Source: Bulleidia sp.
GTDB taxonomy: Bacteria > Bacillota_I > Bacilli_A > Erysipelotrichales > Erysipelotrichaceae
Reading direction: 5' to 3'
Length of the DNA: 23,774 nucleotides
Assembly (NCBI GenBank): GCA_016293365.1
Contig: JAEDEK010000015.1
Location: 1 to 23,774 of the forward strand
Part shown: in pieces, positions 7,241 through 14,244 of the stretch
How positions within the stretch are numbered: position 1 is the stretch's first letter
Layout of the letters: every line of letters begins with the position of its first letter
Translations under genes and position numbers: made by a program
Notes under the pieces: model-generated
The model's database searches: none
What the model was told of the DNA's origin: nothing
What the model saw: the letters and a program-made list of their open reading frames with translations, nothing else

Positions 7241-8148
7241 AAAAAGTACTTGTTATTGCCGGGCCTACAGCGGTCGGTAAATCCGATTTTGCGGTATCTG
7301 TTGCGGAACGGTTCAATCTTGAAGTGATCAGTGGAGATTCCATTCAGGTATACAGAGGATTGGATATCGGCAGTGGAAAAATCACAGTGGAGCAGACGCA
7401 TGGAATTGTGCATCATCTGATTGATATTCTCCCGCCGGAAGCATCCTACAGTGCAGCTGATTTTCAGTCCATGGCAAGAAATCTGATTGAAAACAGTGAA
7501 AAAAATATGATTATCTGCGGGGGAACGGGCCTTTATCTGAAAGCATGTCTGTATGATTATTCCTTCAATGAAGAAAAGGATGAGTCTTCCTGTGATCCAT
7601 CTTTGGAACAGTATTCCAACCAGCAGCTGTATGACATGCTGATGAAAAGTGATCCCATACAGGCACAGAAGATTCATGTCAATAACAGAAGAAGGCTGCT
7701 TCGCTCCTTAACGATTCAGATGCGTACGGGAAAACCGCAGAGCCAGCTGGAACAGGAACAGTCGCATCAGCTGATTTATGACACCAAGATCATCGGATGT
7801 ACCATGGAAAGATCTGCACTGTACGAAAGAATCAACCAACGTGTCGGGATGATGTTTCAGGCAGGATTGAAGGAAGAAGTGGCTGGTCTTGTTAAGAAGG
7901 GCATCAGCTTTGATCATCAGTCCATGCAGGGCATCGGTTATAAGGAATGGAAACCGTACTTTGAAGGAAACGCCACGGAGCAGGAGGTTCTGGAAGAAAT
8001 ACGGAAACATTCCCGCCAGTTCGCAAAAAGACAGTATACATGGCTGAATCATCAGATGCCTGTGGAGTGGTGTGATATGTCAGATCCTGCTGAAATTCAG
8101 CGTACAGTTGAACAGATTGGACAGTGGTATACAAAAACGTCAAAGTGA
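7237..8148 (+). CDS. miaA: tRNA dimethylallyltransferase MiaA
   Basis: A 303-residue protein of normal family length. MiaA transfers a dimethylallyl group to N6 of A37 in tRNAs that read codons starting with U. The P-loop GPTAVGKS (9-16) opens the protein, followed by SGDSIQVYRGLDIGSGK, which carries the catalytic Asp (D35) and the prenyl-site region, then HHLIDI, GGTGLYLKA and the late QGIGYKE and AKRQYTWL motifs. All expected elements are present. Its ATG overlaps the mutL stop (ATGA), giving translational coupling; mutL-miaA adjacency is common in bacteria. The hfq gene that often follows miaA is absent. No terminator is obvious after the stop, and the next gene has its own promoter. Confidence 0.96.
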   Translation: MKKVLVIAGPTAVGKSDFAVSVAERFNLEVISGDSIQVYRGLDIGSGKITVEQTHGIVHHLIDILPPEASYSAADFQSMARNLIENSEKNMIICGGTGLYLKACLYDYSFNEEKDESSCDPSLEQYSNQQLYDMLMKSDPIQAQKIHVNNRRRLLRSLTIQMRTGKPQSQLEQEQSHQLIYDTKIIGCTMERSALYERINQRVGMMFQAGLKEEVAGLVKKGISFDHQSMQGIGYKEWKPYFEGNATEQEVLEEIRKHSRQFAKRQYTWLNHQMPVEWCDMSDPAEIQRTVEQIGQWYTKTSK

Positions 8149-8151
8149 TGT

Positions 8152-8180
8152 TTGATTATCTGTCTGTGAATCTCTATACT
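8152..8180 (+). promoter_or_regulatory. Promoter of the Bax-inhibitor-like gene
   Basis: TTGATT (8152-8157), a 17-bp spacer and TATACT (8175-8180), 30 bases before the start codon and just after the miaA stop. Confidence 0.65.
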
Positions 8181-8209
8181 TGATGGTATTCACGAAAGGA
8201 GTGATCGTC

Positions 8210-8917
8210 ATGAGTGAATATAACTACAATGAATCGACTTATGGTGTCAGCGGCGTCAACGCCTACATTACAAAGGTATTTACAAAGATGGGACTGGGAC
8301 TTCTTGTTACGGCTCTGGTTGCATTTATAACAGAATATTTCGGGCTGTATTACAGGTACTATATGATGACAGGAGGCATTGGTACAATTCTTCTTGTATT
8401 CGTCCAGTTCGGTCTGTGTATTTCCATGGGACGTAATCTTGCGGACAGAGATACCCGTACAACGAATCTTCTGTTTATGTGCTATGCAGCAGTAACAGGA
8501 TTTACATTCTCCACACTGTTTGCAGTGTATGGAACAGGTACTCTTGTCGGAGCATTTGCCTTCACATCTGTTCTGTTCTTCAGTATGGCAATTATCGGTC
8601 ATACGACCAATGTGGATATTTCCAGATTCTCCGGACTTCTGATGGGAGGTCTGATTGCACTGCTGATTACTACAGTGGTATCCATGTTCATCCCTGCATT
8701 ACGTTCTTCCCTGTTGATCAGCTACCTTGGTATTATTGTTTTCCTTGGCCTGACAGCATGGGATATGCAGAGAATCAAGCAGATCTATTATCAGACAGGC
8801 GGATATGGAACGGCTGCTGAAAACCTGGCAGTCTATGGTGCATTTGAACTGTATCTGGACTTCCTGAACATCTTCCTGTACGTACTGAGAATTCTCGGCA
8901 CTTCCAGAGACAACTGA
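8210..8917 (+). CDS. Bax inhibitor-1 / YetJ-YbhL family membrane protein
   Basis: The protein has 235 residues from the ATG that follows AAAGGAG with 7-bp spacing; an upstream in-frame Met near the -10 box lacks a ribosome site. There are about seven hydrophobic segments. The C-terminal family pattern is clear: LTAWDMQRIKQIYY and later LYLDFLNIFLYVLRILG. Asp185 and Asp217 correspond by pattern to the aspartate pair that in B. subtilis YetJ forms a pH-sensitive latch for calcium leak; that assignment rests on motif context, and the loop between them is longer here. By family this is a cytoplasmic-membrane channel-like protein of the TMBIM group; its role in bacteria is poorly defined. It stands alone, with its own promoter and terminator. 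Confidence 0.93.
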   Translation: MSEYNYNESTYGVSGVNAYITKVFTKMGLGLLVTALVAFITEYFGLYYRYYMMTGGIGTILLVFVQFGLCISMGRNLADRDTRTTNLLFMCYAAVTGFTFSTLFAVYGTGTLVGAFAFTSVLFFSMAIIGHTTNVDISRFSGLLMGGLIALLITTVVSMFIPALRSSLLISYLGIIVFLGLTAWDMQRIKQIYYQTGGYGTAAENLAVYGAFELYLDFLNIFLYVLRILGTSRDN

Positions 8918-8930
8918 TCGATTCAGAAAG

Positions 8931-8954
8931 AGGCTGTTATGACACAGCCTTTTA
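8931..8954 (+). terminator. Terminator after the Bax-inhibitor-like gene
   Basis: AGGCTGT pairs with ACAGCCT (7 bp) around a 6-base loop and is followed by a T-rich tract. Confidence 0.85.
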
Positions 8955-8969
8955 TTCAGGGTAAAAGCA

Positions 8970-8997
8970 TGTACATTTGATGATGACAGGGTATAAT
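8970..8997 (+). promoter_or_regulatory. Promoter for the 9014-10370 two-gene unit
   Basis: TATAAT at 8992-8997 with TGTACA (8970-8975) 16 bases upstream as a weak -35. The ATG at 8996 overlaps the -10 and cannot be the start of a message made here, so the ATG at 9014 is preferred. Confidence 0.55.
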
Positions 8998-9013
8998 GGT
9001 TGTGGAAAATACT

Positions 9014-9712
9014 ATGGACATTGGAAATCTGAGATTTAATGAATATTATCACCAGTTTATGACTTTTGAAGCGGATGCTCTGACGGAAAAATGTGCGGAC
9101 AGAATCAGTGTCAGTACGGATGACTGTTATGCACTGTGTTCGTCATGGATCAACGATGAAGGTGAAATCATGTTTAACGTGCTCTCCATTGGCCCGACAT
9201 GGGAAACATGTACCAAGGGACTCGATCTGCCTGAGATGCTTGCGTCTTTTACAATGGAAGAAGTGATGGACTGTCAGGTACGGATCGTTATTCCTGATTT
9301 TGAGATGATGCAGAAGAATGCATCCTTCCTGGAACATGTGGAACATGAAACAGATGAAGAGCTGATCGAGCTGCGTCAGGATGACAGACTGGATGATCTG
9401 AGAGACAGAATCTATCCTGATCTGGTGGAGCTGACTTATTTTAATCACGGGCGGATGCAGTTGTGTCTGATGAAACTCCGGGATGTGCAGGGTCCTTTTA
9501 TCTGTGGTGAGATTGTTGAACCGGAAGAAACGGATCTGCCGATTGGAGAAAAGACCTATGCTCTGCCGTATATCGGACCTGATGGGATCGGATTGCTGCG
9601 TGTGTATGGAGATGACACGATGGATGAAGATGAGCATGAAATGCTGCATGAAATTATCCATACTGCCGAGGAATATGGCTTTGGCTTTGACGGTTACCGT
9701 CTGAAAAACTGA
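9014..9712 (+). CDS. Acidic protein of unknown function
   Basis: A 232-residue soluble protein from the start MDIGNLRF. GGAAAA about 9 bases upstream is a modest ribosome site, and two earlier in-frame starts (ATG 8996, GTG 9002) fall on or next to the -10 box. I do not recognise a family. The protein is rich in Asp/Glu/Met, with no signal peptide or membrane helix. The mid region holds a highly charged segment (HVEHETDEELIELRQDDRLDD), and the tail repeats acidic/His stretches (DEDEHEML). It is 13 bases ahead of a CpXC-domain gene, and the two share one promoter, so they probably act together. Both may have arisen as lineage-specific housekeeping or stress proteins; no catalytic motif is visible. 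Confidence 0.82.
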   Translation: MDIGNLRFNEYYHQFMTFEADALTEKCADRISVSTDDCYALCSSWINDEGEIMFNVLSIGPTWETCTKGLDLPEMLASFTMEEVMDCQVRIVIPDFEMMQKNASFLEHVEHETDEELIELRQDDRLDDLRDRIYPDLVELTYFNHGRMQLCLMKLRDVQGPFICGEIVEPEETDLPIGEKTYALPYIGPDGIGLLRVYGDDTMDEDEHEMLHEIIHTAEEYGFGFDGYRLKN

Positions 9713-9725
9713 AAGGAAAACCAGC

Positions 9726-10370
9726 ATGAGTGAAACAAGAGAAATCGAATATACATGCCCATACTGCGGAAAACAGTTCAATATGACAATTCATGATTCC
9801 ATTAATGTATCACAGGATCCTGATCTGAGAGACCTTTGTGTTTCCGGTGATGTATTTACTCATTCCTGTCCGCATTGTCATAAAAGTTTCATGGTACTCA
9901 ATCCGTTATTGTATATGGATCCTGAGCACAGATTTGTGATCTGGGCGTGTGAATCTGATAACATCAGTGGCCTGAAACCACTTGTTGATCCTTTGAAGAA
10001 AGCCGGATTCACACTGCGCAGATGTCCGAGTGTCAGAGAATTTGTAGAGAAGATTACAATCCTGGAAGAAGGAACAGATGATGTGATGGTAGAGCTTGCC
10101 AAATATGACAGCTTTATTGAATATATCGATAACAGAAAGGGAAATCCATCCGATGTGACAGGCATCCGCTATGAATATACAAAAGATGACATCATGAAGG
10201 TGACAATCATGGCAGATGATAAATCCATGTCTTTCCTGATTCCAACTGGCGCATTGAAGGAAGAGATTGCAGCTGAGGCGGATACTTTCCGGCTGGATGA
10301 TACAGATTTTCCGGTTGTCAATGATCAGTGGATTATTTCATTGTTTCAGAAAGCATCAGGAAAAGCATGA
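9726..10370 (+). CDS. CpXC-domain protein (zinc-binding N-terminus)
   Basis: A 214-residue soluble protein. The N-terminal part has paired cysteine knuckles, Cys11-P-Y-Cys14 and Cys48-P-H-Cys51, with FNMTIHDSINVSQDPDL between them, the hallmark of the CpXC domain and consistent with one bound zinc. The rest (about 75-214) is an alpha/beta region, with FLIPTGALKEEI near the end, that I cannot assign. AAAGGA just after the upstream stop gives its ribosome site. The role of CpXC proteins is unknown; the pairing with the acidic protein upstream is the only contextual clue. Confidence 0.86.
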   Translation: MSETREIEYTCPYCGKQFNMTIHDSINVSQDPDLRDLCVSGDVFTHSCPHCHKSFMVLNPLLYMDPEHRFVIWACESDNISGLKPLVDPLKKAGFTLRRCPSVREFVEKITILEEGTDDVMVELAKYDSFIEYIDNRKGNPSDVTGIRYEYTKDDIMKVTIMADDKSMSFLIPTGALKEEIAAEADTFRLDDTDFPVVNDQWIISLFQKASGKA

Positions 10371-10380
10371 AATGTCTGAT

Positions 10381-10408
10381 TGACCGGCGGTCACATAATT
10401 TCACATAA
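10381..10408 (+). repeat. Palindrome TGACCGGCGGTCA followed by two 10-bp-phased TCACATAA repeats
   Basis: TGACC-GGC-GGTCA (10381-10393) is a perfect 5-3-5 dyad without a T-tract. TCACATAA occurs at 10391-10398 and again at 10401-10408, one helical turn apart. This looks more like protein-binding DNA than a terminator. It lies just past the CpXC stop. Confidence 0.4.
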
Positions 10409-10492
10409 ATAAGACACATTTGCTTGATAAACATTTTGTATCTTATATGTGCAGACGGAAACGATCTGTATGTCAGTTGCAACCCCTGGCAG

Positions 10493-10519
10493 TTGACAGT
10501 ATTTCTATCCCCTTATAAT
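10493..10519 (+). promoter_or_regulatory. Consensus promoter hexamers with short spacer
   Basis: TTGACA (10493-10498) and TATAAT (10514-10519) both match consensus exactly but are separated by 15 bp rather than 17. Transcription would begin near 10526, only about five bases before the terminator at 10531. Confidence 0.5.
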
Positions 10520-10530
10520 TTAGATGAGAT

Positions 10531-10550
10531 GGCTCCTCACGGAGCCTTTT
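10531..10550 (+). terminator. Short hairpin terminator or attenuator
   Basis: GGCTCC-TCAC-GGAGCC is a perfect 6-bp stem followed by TTTT. It could end readthrough from the CpXC unit, or attenuate the promoter directly upstream of it. Confidence 0.65.
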
Positions 10551-10555
10551 CACAT

Positions 10556-10569
10556 GGAAAACGCTTTCA
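10556..10569 (-). promoter_or_regulatory. cre-like catabolite-control box
   Basis: Read on the minus strand, TGAAAGCGTTTTCC fits the Gram-positive CcpA consensus TGWNANCGNTNWCA at all but the last base. It overlaps the -35 position of the TATCAT (10587-10592) -10 hexamer that precedes the zinc-ribbon gene. Confidence 0.4.
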
Positions 10570-10586
10570 TTTCTGGTGAAAAGTTG

Positions 10587-10592
10587 TATCAT
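10587..10592 (+). promoter_or_regulatory. Candidate -10 for the zinc-ribbon gene
   Basis: TATCAT (5 of 6) is preceded by TG and lies 33 bases before the ATG; the AAGGGGAG ribosome site is downstream. No good -35 is seen, since that position is taken by the cre-like box. Confidence 0.4.
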
Positions 10593-10625
10593 AAATAGGT
10601 AGCAGAAAATAAGGGGAGTATAAAC

Positions 10626-11147
10626 ATGGCAAATCAGACAGTATGTCCACATTGTGGCAGTAAAAACACAGAGGCTGTAGAAAATCATTTCAAATGTAAT
10701 GACTGCAACCTTGATTATGGTAGAGTCGAATACAGTGATAATGGCAAGCCGCTTGTTGAAGCGGTATGTGGTCTTCGTTTCCGCTATGGCGATATCGTCA
10801 GCGGTAGTGTCCGTCTGCGTATGGCAGAAGATGGTGATGTATGCGTATTTGAAGTTTATGATGCCAACCAGGGTGGCGTAGACAAGGTAGCAGATGTCAT
10901 CAGCATGGATGAATGGAAGGCATTTAAGGAAACGCTGTATCATAAGCTGTATTTGGCAGACTGGGATAAGGAATATATCCCTGTCAACGATGGTCAGAGA
11001 GTCAGTGAAAACAACGACTGGGAACTTGGCGTTCTTCTTGACGATGATGAAGAGATGATATACCGCGGATATGATGAATTCCCTGCCTACTGGAAGGGAT
11101 TCCTGAATCTTATTGATCCGTTCTTCTCACGTCTGAACAGAGAATGA
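10626..11147 (+). CDS. Zinc-ribbon protein of unknown function
   Basis: A 173-residue soluble acidic protein. The N-terminus is a four-cysteine zinc ribbon: Cys7-P-H-Cys10 and Cys24-N-D-Cys27. The remainder (about 40-173) is unassigned, with a Gly/Val/Arg-rich strand region (RYGDIVSGSVRLR) and an acidic C-terminal part (LLDDDEEMIYRGYDEF). AAGGGGAG 7 bases before the ATG is a strong ribosome site. Six of nine arginines use CGT/CGC rather than the AGA frequent in neighbours, a hint of good expression. The gene has its own terminator and stands alone. Its control region is unusually elaborate for a small unknown protein. Confidence 0.85.
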   Translation: MANQTVCPHCGSKNTEAVENHFKCNDCNLDYGRVEYSDNGKPLVEAVCGLRFRYGDIVSGSVRLRMAEDGDVCVFEVYDANQGGVDKVADVISMDEWKAFKETLYHKLYLADWDKEYIPVNDGQRVSENNDWELGVLLDDDEEMIYRGYDEFPAYWKGFLNLIDPFFSRLNRE

Positions 11148-11153
11148 GTGACT

Positions 11154-11186
11154 GCCATGGCATGATACTGTCGTGGCTTTTGTTTT
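11154..11186 (+). terminator. Terminator of the zinc-ribbon gene
   Basis: GCCATG (11154-11159) pairs with CGTGGC (11172-11177; one G-T) and runs into TTTTGTTTT. Confidence 0.75.
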
Positions 11187-11234
11187 ACAGATTCTGGAAA
11201 CCAGTACAGGAAAGATGCACAGGAAGAAAGGATA

Positions 11235-11243
11235 TGCTAGAAT
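11235..11243 (+). promoter_or_regulatory. Extended -10 six bases before the HAD start codon
   Basis: TGCTAGAAT is an extended -10 element whose last base is followed by exactly six bases and then ATG 11250. No Shine-Dalgarno fits between, so a leaderless message is suggested. Confidence 0.5.
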
Positions 11244-11249
11244 TGCGCA

Positions 11250-12074
11250 ATGAAGAAACAGCTGTTCTTTTTTGATATGGATGGCACACTGATTTCACCA
11301 GTGACCAGAATGATTCTGCCATCCTCCATAAAGGCGATCGCCAGTCTGCAGAAACAGGGTCATTTCTGTTTTCTGTGTACAGGCAGGTCATACCAGATGG
11401 CGATGGAATATAATGATGTGATTCACCCGGATGGTGTTGTGTTCTGTAATGGTGCAGGTATTATTCTGAATGACAGACTGGTTTATACTCGTCCAATGGC
11501 TGCAGAAGATGTCTCATTTCTGCGGAATCTCTGTTCGCAGCTGCATGGTGGCCTTCAGCTGCTGAATGAAACATATTCTTTTCAGAACCTGTTGAACGGT
11601 ATTCTGATCCGTCTTGTCTTTCCAAAGCATGCGCGCAGCCTGTCGATCGAGCAGAGAAAACGCAGAAAGAGCATGGTATGGATGAACCGTTATCATGGGC
11701 AGGATATTCTGAAAGCGGATGTTTTCTTTTTCACAGAAAAGCAGGCTGATCAGTTCTATGCACAGATCAGAGAAGGCATGCAGGTTTTTCAGACACGCGG
11801 CAGACACCTGTACCAGGCGGAAATCATGATGGATTCTGTCAGCAAGGCGTCAGGTGTGATGAAAGTGGTGGAACTGCTCGGGATGGACCCTGCGGATGCA
11901 TGGTGTTTTGGAGATTCCATTAATGATGTGGAAATGATGCAGGTATGCGGGCATGCCATCGCAATGGGAAATGCCGGCAGCATGGCAAAGGATGCATGTG
12001 ATTACGTGACCGATGACAGCAGTCATGACGGTATTGCAAAGGCACTGGAATATTATGGATGGAGGATTTCATGA
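11250..12074 (+). CDS. Cof-type HAD-superfamily phosphatase (copy 1)
   Basis: A 274-residue protein with the C2B-cap HAD layout. Motif I is FFFDMDGTL (Asp9 nucleophile, Asp11 acid/base), motif II is LCTGRS, and motif IV is FGDSINDVEMM (Asp222, Asp226, magnesium). The late AIAMGNAGSMAKDACDYVT block is typical of Cof/YidA enzymes. These are cytosolic phosphatases acting on sugar phosphates, cofactors or nucleotide-like substrates, with broad specificity; the substrate is not deducible. The start follows an extended -10 directly and has no ribosome site. The stop overlaps the next HAD start in an ATGA, so the two paralogues are co-translated. Confidence 0.92.
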   Translation: MKKQLFFFDMDGTLISPVTRMILPSSIKAIASLQKQGHFCFLCTGRSYQMAMEYNDVIHPDGVVFCNGAGIILNDRLVYTRPMAAEDVSFLRNLCSQLHGGLQLLNETYSFQNLLNGILIRLVFPKHARSLSIEQRKRRKSMVWMNRYHGQDILKADVFFFTEKQADQFYAQIREGMQVFQTRGRHLYQAEIMMDSVSKASGVMKVVELLGMDPADAWCFGDSINDVEMMQVCGHAIAMGNAGSMAKDACDYVTDDSSHDGIAKALEYYGWRIS

Positions 12075-12880
12075 AGGGTATACTGTTTTTTGATGTTGAT
12101 GGAACACTGATTGACAGCGGTCATGGCAGGGAAGTTCCGGATGAAAAAGTAATGGAAGCAATCGGTAGACTGCGTCGAAGAGGGTATGCCTGTATTGTCA
12201 GTTCAGGCCGTAATATGTCCGGTCTGCATATGCTGAAAGGGATCGGGTTTGATGGATTTGTATTCTCCGATGGTGCAGGCATTTTGCTGGAAGGAAAACC
12301 ATCAGAGGTAATCTCATTTGATCATGATGAGATTGATTCCATCATGAAACAGATTATTGAGGAATATCATGGCAGAGTACATGCCTGTCATGAAGATGGC
12401 TCTTTTGCCAGCTCTGCTGTATATGCAGCAACACTGCAGAAGGTCGGGGAACAGTATGGCGAAAGAAGAGATGAGATTCTTGAGCTTTACAATGTAAAAC
12501 CTCTGGAACAGTGGAAGAATGAAAAGATCCTGGAAGTGGACATCTATTTTGAGAATGAAGACTGGAAGAATGCATGGCTGAAGCAGAAACCGGAATCCAT
12601 AGAATATATTGATATGGGAAAAGATAACGGTGAAATCACGGTTACCGGGATCACAAAGGCGGCGGGATGCCGGCGTATGTGTGACGTGCTTGGAGTCGAT
12701 CTGAAAGACTGTTATGCCTTTGGGGATTCCATGAATGATGAGGCTATGTTAAAGGAGTGTGGAACAGGAATATGCATGGGGAATGGTGATCCACGACTGA
12801 AAGCAGCTGCGGATCATGTCACTTCGGCCATTGATGAAGATGGTCTGATCCGGGCTTTTACATATTTTGGACTTCTGTAG
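12071..12880 (+). CDS. Cof-type HAD-superfamily phosphatase (copy 2)
   Basis: A 269-residue protein starting at MKGILFFDVDGTL. GGAGG five bases upstream and the ATGA overlap with copy 1 fix this start; a Met four codons earlier lacks such support. Motifs: Asp8 and Asp10 in FFDVDGT, VSSGRN, FGDSMNDEAML (Asp219, Asp223), and GICMGNGDPRLKAAADHVT. The cap region diverges strongly from copy 1, so the substrate probably differs despite the tandem arrangement. No terminator follows, but a new extended -10 sits before the GNAT gene. Confidence 0.92.
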   Translation: MKGILFFDVDGTLIDSGHGREVPDEKVMEAIGRLRRRGYACIVSSGRNMSGLHMLKGIGFDGFVFSDGAGILLEGKPSEVISFDHDEIDSIMKQIIEEYHGRVHACHEDGSFASSAVYAATLQKVGEQYGERRDEILELYNVKPLEQWKNEKILEVDIYFENEDWKNAWLKQKPESIEYIDMGKDNGEITVTGITKAAGCRRMCDVLGVDLKDCYAFGDSMNDEAMLKECGTGICMGNGDPRLKAAADHVTSAIDEDGLIRAFTYFGLL

Positions 12881-12910
12881 AAGTTGGTGGAAAAACGGAA
12901 ACGGGTTGTA

Positions 12911-12919
12911 TGATATAAT
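12911..12919 (+). promoter_or_regulatory. Extended -10 promoter for the GNAT-cupin unit
   Basis: TGATATAAT is a perfect extended -10 (TGn plus TATAAT). No matching -35 is visible. It lies 70 bases before the GNAT start. Confidence 0.6.
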
Positions 12920-12989
12920 TTTACTGCCACAGCAACTGAGAAAAATAACAGGAAAGAGATGCCGGAAGAAAGACCGGCTGGAGGTATTT

Positions 12990-13532
12990 ATGAAAACAGT
13001 ACCATATACACCGGAATACCGTGAAGATATCCGCAGAATCTGTATTGAAACAGCTTCTCCGGATAACAAGGTAAATCCGGAACATCATGATTTCACACTC
13101 ATGATGTATTGTGATCCATATATCGATCACGAAACAGCATTTATCCTGATGGATGATGAAAACAGGCCACAGGGTTATATTCTCTGTGCGGAAAACTACA
13201 GAGAATTTGAAAAGCATATTGATCCATACCTGCAGAAGATCAGAAAGGAATGCCCGAATTTTGCATCCCGTGCTGATATTTCCCTGTATGAACATTACCA
13301 GGATGAATATCCTGCCCATCTCCACATTGATATCATGGAAAATTATACCGGTGGCGGAAATGGAACACGACTGATGAAGACACTGATTGATCATCTGAAG
13401 GCAAACCATGTCAGAGGACTGATCCTTGGTGCAGATAAAAACAATACAAGAGCCGTCAGTTTCTATAAAAAGATGGGCTTTGAGGCAATCGAAGAAGATG
13501 AAGGTGGCGTTGTATTGGCAATGAAACTGTAG
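12990..13532 (+). CDS. GNAT-family N-acetyltransferase
   Basis: A 180-residue protein whose start is set by GGAGGT just upstream. The second half carries the acetyl-CoA fold: AHLHIDIMENYTGGGNGTRLM, where G-G-G-N-G-T replaces the usual Q/RxxGxG/A pyrophosphate loop, then NNTRAVSFYKKMGFE as motif B. The HLHIDI pattern resembles the GNAT domains found alone or fused to glycosidases in Gram-positives. The acceptor is unknown. It is the first gene of a pair with the cupin protein (16 bases apart). Confidence 0.88.
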   Translation: MKTVPYTPEYREDIRRICIETASPDNKVNPEHHDFTLMMYCDPYIDHETAFILMDDENRPQGYILCAENYREFEKHIDPYLQKIRKECPNFASRADISLYEHYQDEYPAHLHIDIMENYTGGGNGTRLMKTLIDHLKANHVRGLILGADKNNTRAVSFYKKMGFEAIEEDEGGVVLAMKL

Positions 13533-13548
13533 AAGGGCGGTGAGAGTC

Positions 13549-14202
13549 ATGACAACCATTAATGGTGGAACCGTATTTGATTTTACACAGCGTAACAGAC
13601 CTGTCAGCAAATCTGTCATCATCGAAGATTTAAATGACTTCTCATCCATCCATTCTCTTGGAAGCGGCGCAAAAGGTGTTTCTTCCTCTAATCCATACAA
13701 ACGCATTGTATTTGTTCTTTCCGGGCAACTGGAGTGCACTAACCGTACAACCGGTCATACATGGACATGTCCTGAAGGCTCATTTACAATTTTCCCGGGA
13801 AACTGCACGACAGGATTCAGTGCAGCAGAAGATACGGTTGCTTTGAGGATTGTTGTTGTCAATCCTACGGAAATCTATTCCATACTGGAAGATGAGAAGG
13901 CTTATGATCTGAAACAGCTTGTTCCTGAACAGGAAGATTCTTCTGTTTTTATCCATATTCTGTCGTGTGGAAATACGAAGATCTGGGCAGTGACAATGGT
14001 AGAAGGCAAGTTTTTTGAAGCGGAAACGCTGAATTCCAACATGGTTTACATGTGCCTGGAAGGTGAAGTGAAAATCACGTATCAGGATAAGGAACGTATC
14101 CTGCATGAAAATCAGTGTTTTTATGGTTTGAAGGACAATGGAATCCACCTGCAGGCAGGTGCCAGTCCGACAAGACTTCTTATAATGAAAGATATTCTGT
14201 GA
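13549..14202 (+). CDS. Two-cupin-domain protein
   Basis: A 217-residue protein starting at MTTINGG; the GGTGA ribosome site five bases before the ATG overlaps an in-frame GTG that is less likely as the start. Two cupin-like beta-barrel halves can be seen: about 45-95 (VFVLSGQLECTNRTTG, GSFTIFPGN) and about 150-215 (MVYMCLEGEVKITYQD, ILHENQCFYGL). Canonical His metal ligands are missing from both, so it may bind a small ligand rather than catalyse a metal reaction. The N-terminal half resembles the sensor domains of AraC regulators, but no HTH follows. It may be a ligand-binding partner of the GNAT enzyme; that is inference. Confidence 0.82.
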   Translation: MTTINGGTVFDFTQRNRPVSKSVIIEDLNDFSSIHSLGSGAKGVSSSNPYKRIVFVLSGQLECTNRTTGHTWTCPEGSFTIFPGNCTTGFSAAEDTVALRIVVVNPTEIYSILEDEKAYDLKQLVPEQEDSSVFIHILSCGNTKIWAVTMVEGKFFEAETLNSNMVYMCLEGEVKITYQDKERILHENQCFYGLKDNGIHLQAGASPTRLLIMKDIL

Positions 14203-14231
14203 TGAGGCGTTTCATGCTTCATCATTTTTTT
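14200..14231 (+). terminator. Terminator after the cupin gene (includes its stop codon)
   Basis: TGATGAGGC pairs with GCTTCATCA (9 bp, one G-T) around a 7-base loop, followed by seven Ts. The left arm begins with the cupin stop codon TGA. The next promoter starts directly after the T run. Confidence 0.9.
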
Positions 14232-14232
14232 G

Positions 14233-14238
14233 TACAAT
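14233..14238 (+). promoter_or_regulatory. -10 hexamer six bases before the HAD start
   Basis: TACAAT, preceded by TG, is followed by exactly six bases and ATG 14245. No ribosome site fits in the gap. An in-frame TTG at 14230 would lie inside the terminator T-tract and is rejected as start. Confidence 0.5.
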
Positions 14239-14244
14239 GATGGT

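Noticed and set aside
8996..8998. Upstream ATG for the acidic protein
   Set aside because: It overlaps the -10 box TATAAT, so a message made there would not include it.
9726..11147. Zinc-knuckle genes as a toxin-antitoxin or defence system
   Set aside because: No nuclease, toxin fold, recombinase or phage neighbour is present, and zinc knuckles alone do not support it.
12869..12882. ACTTC-TGTA-GAAGT hairpin at the end of HAD copy 2
   Set aside because: The stem is only 5 bp with no T-tract, so it is not called a terminator.
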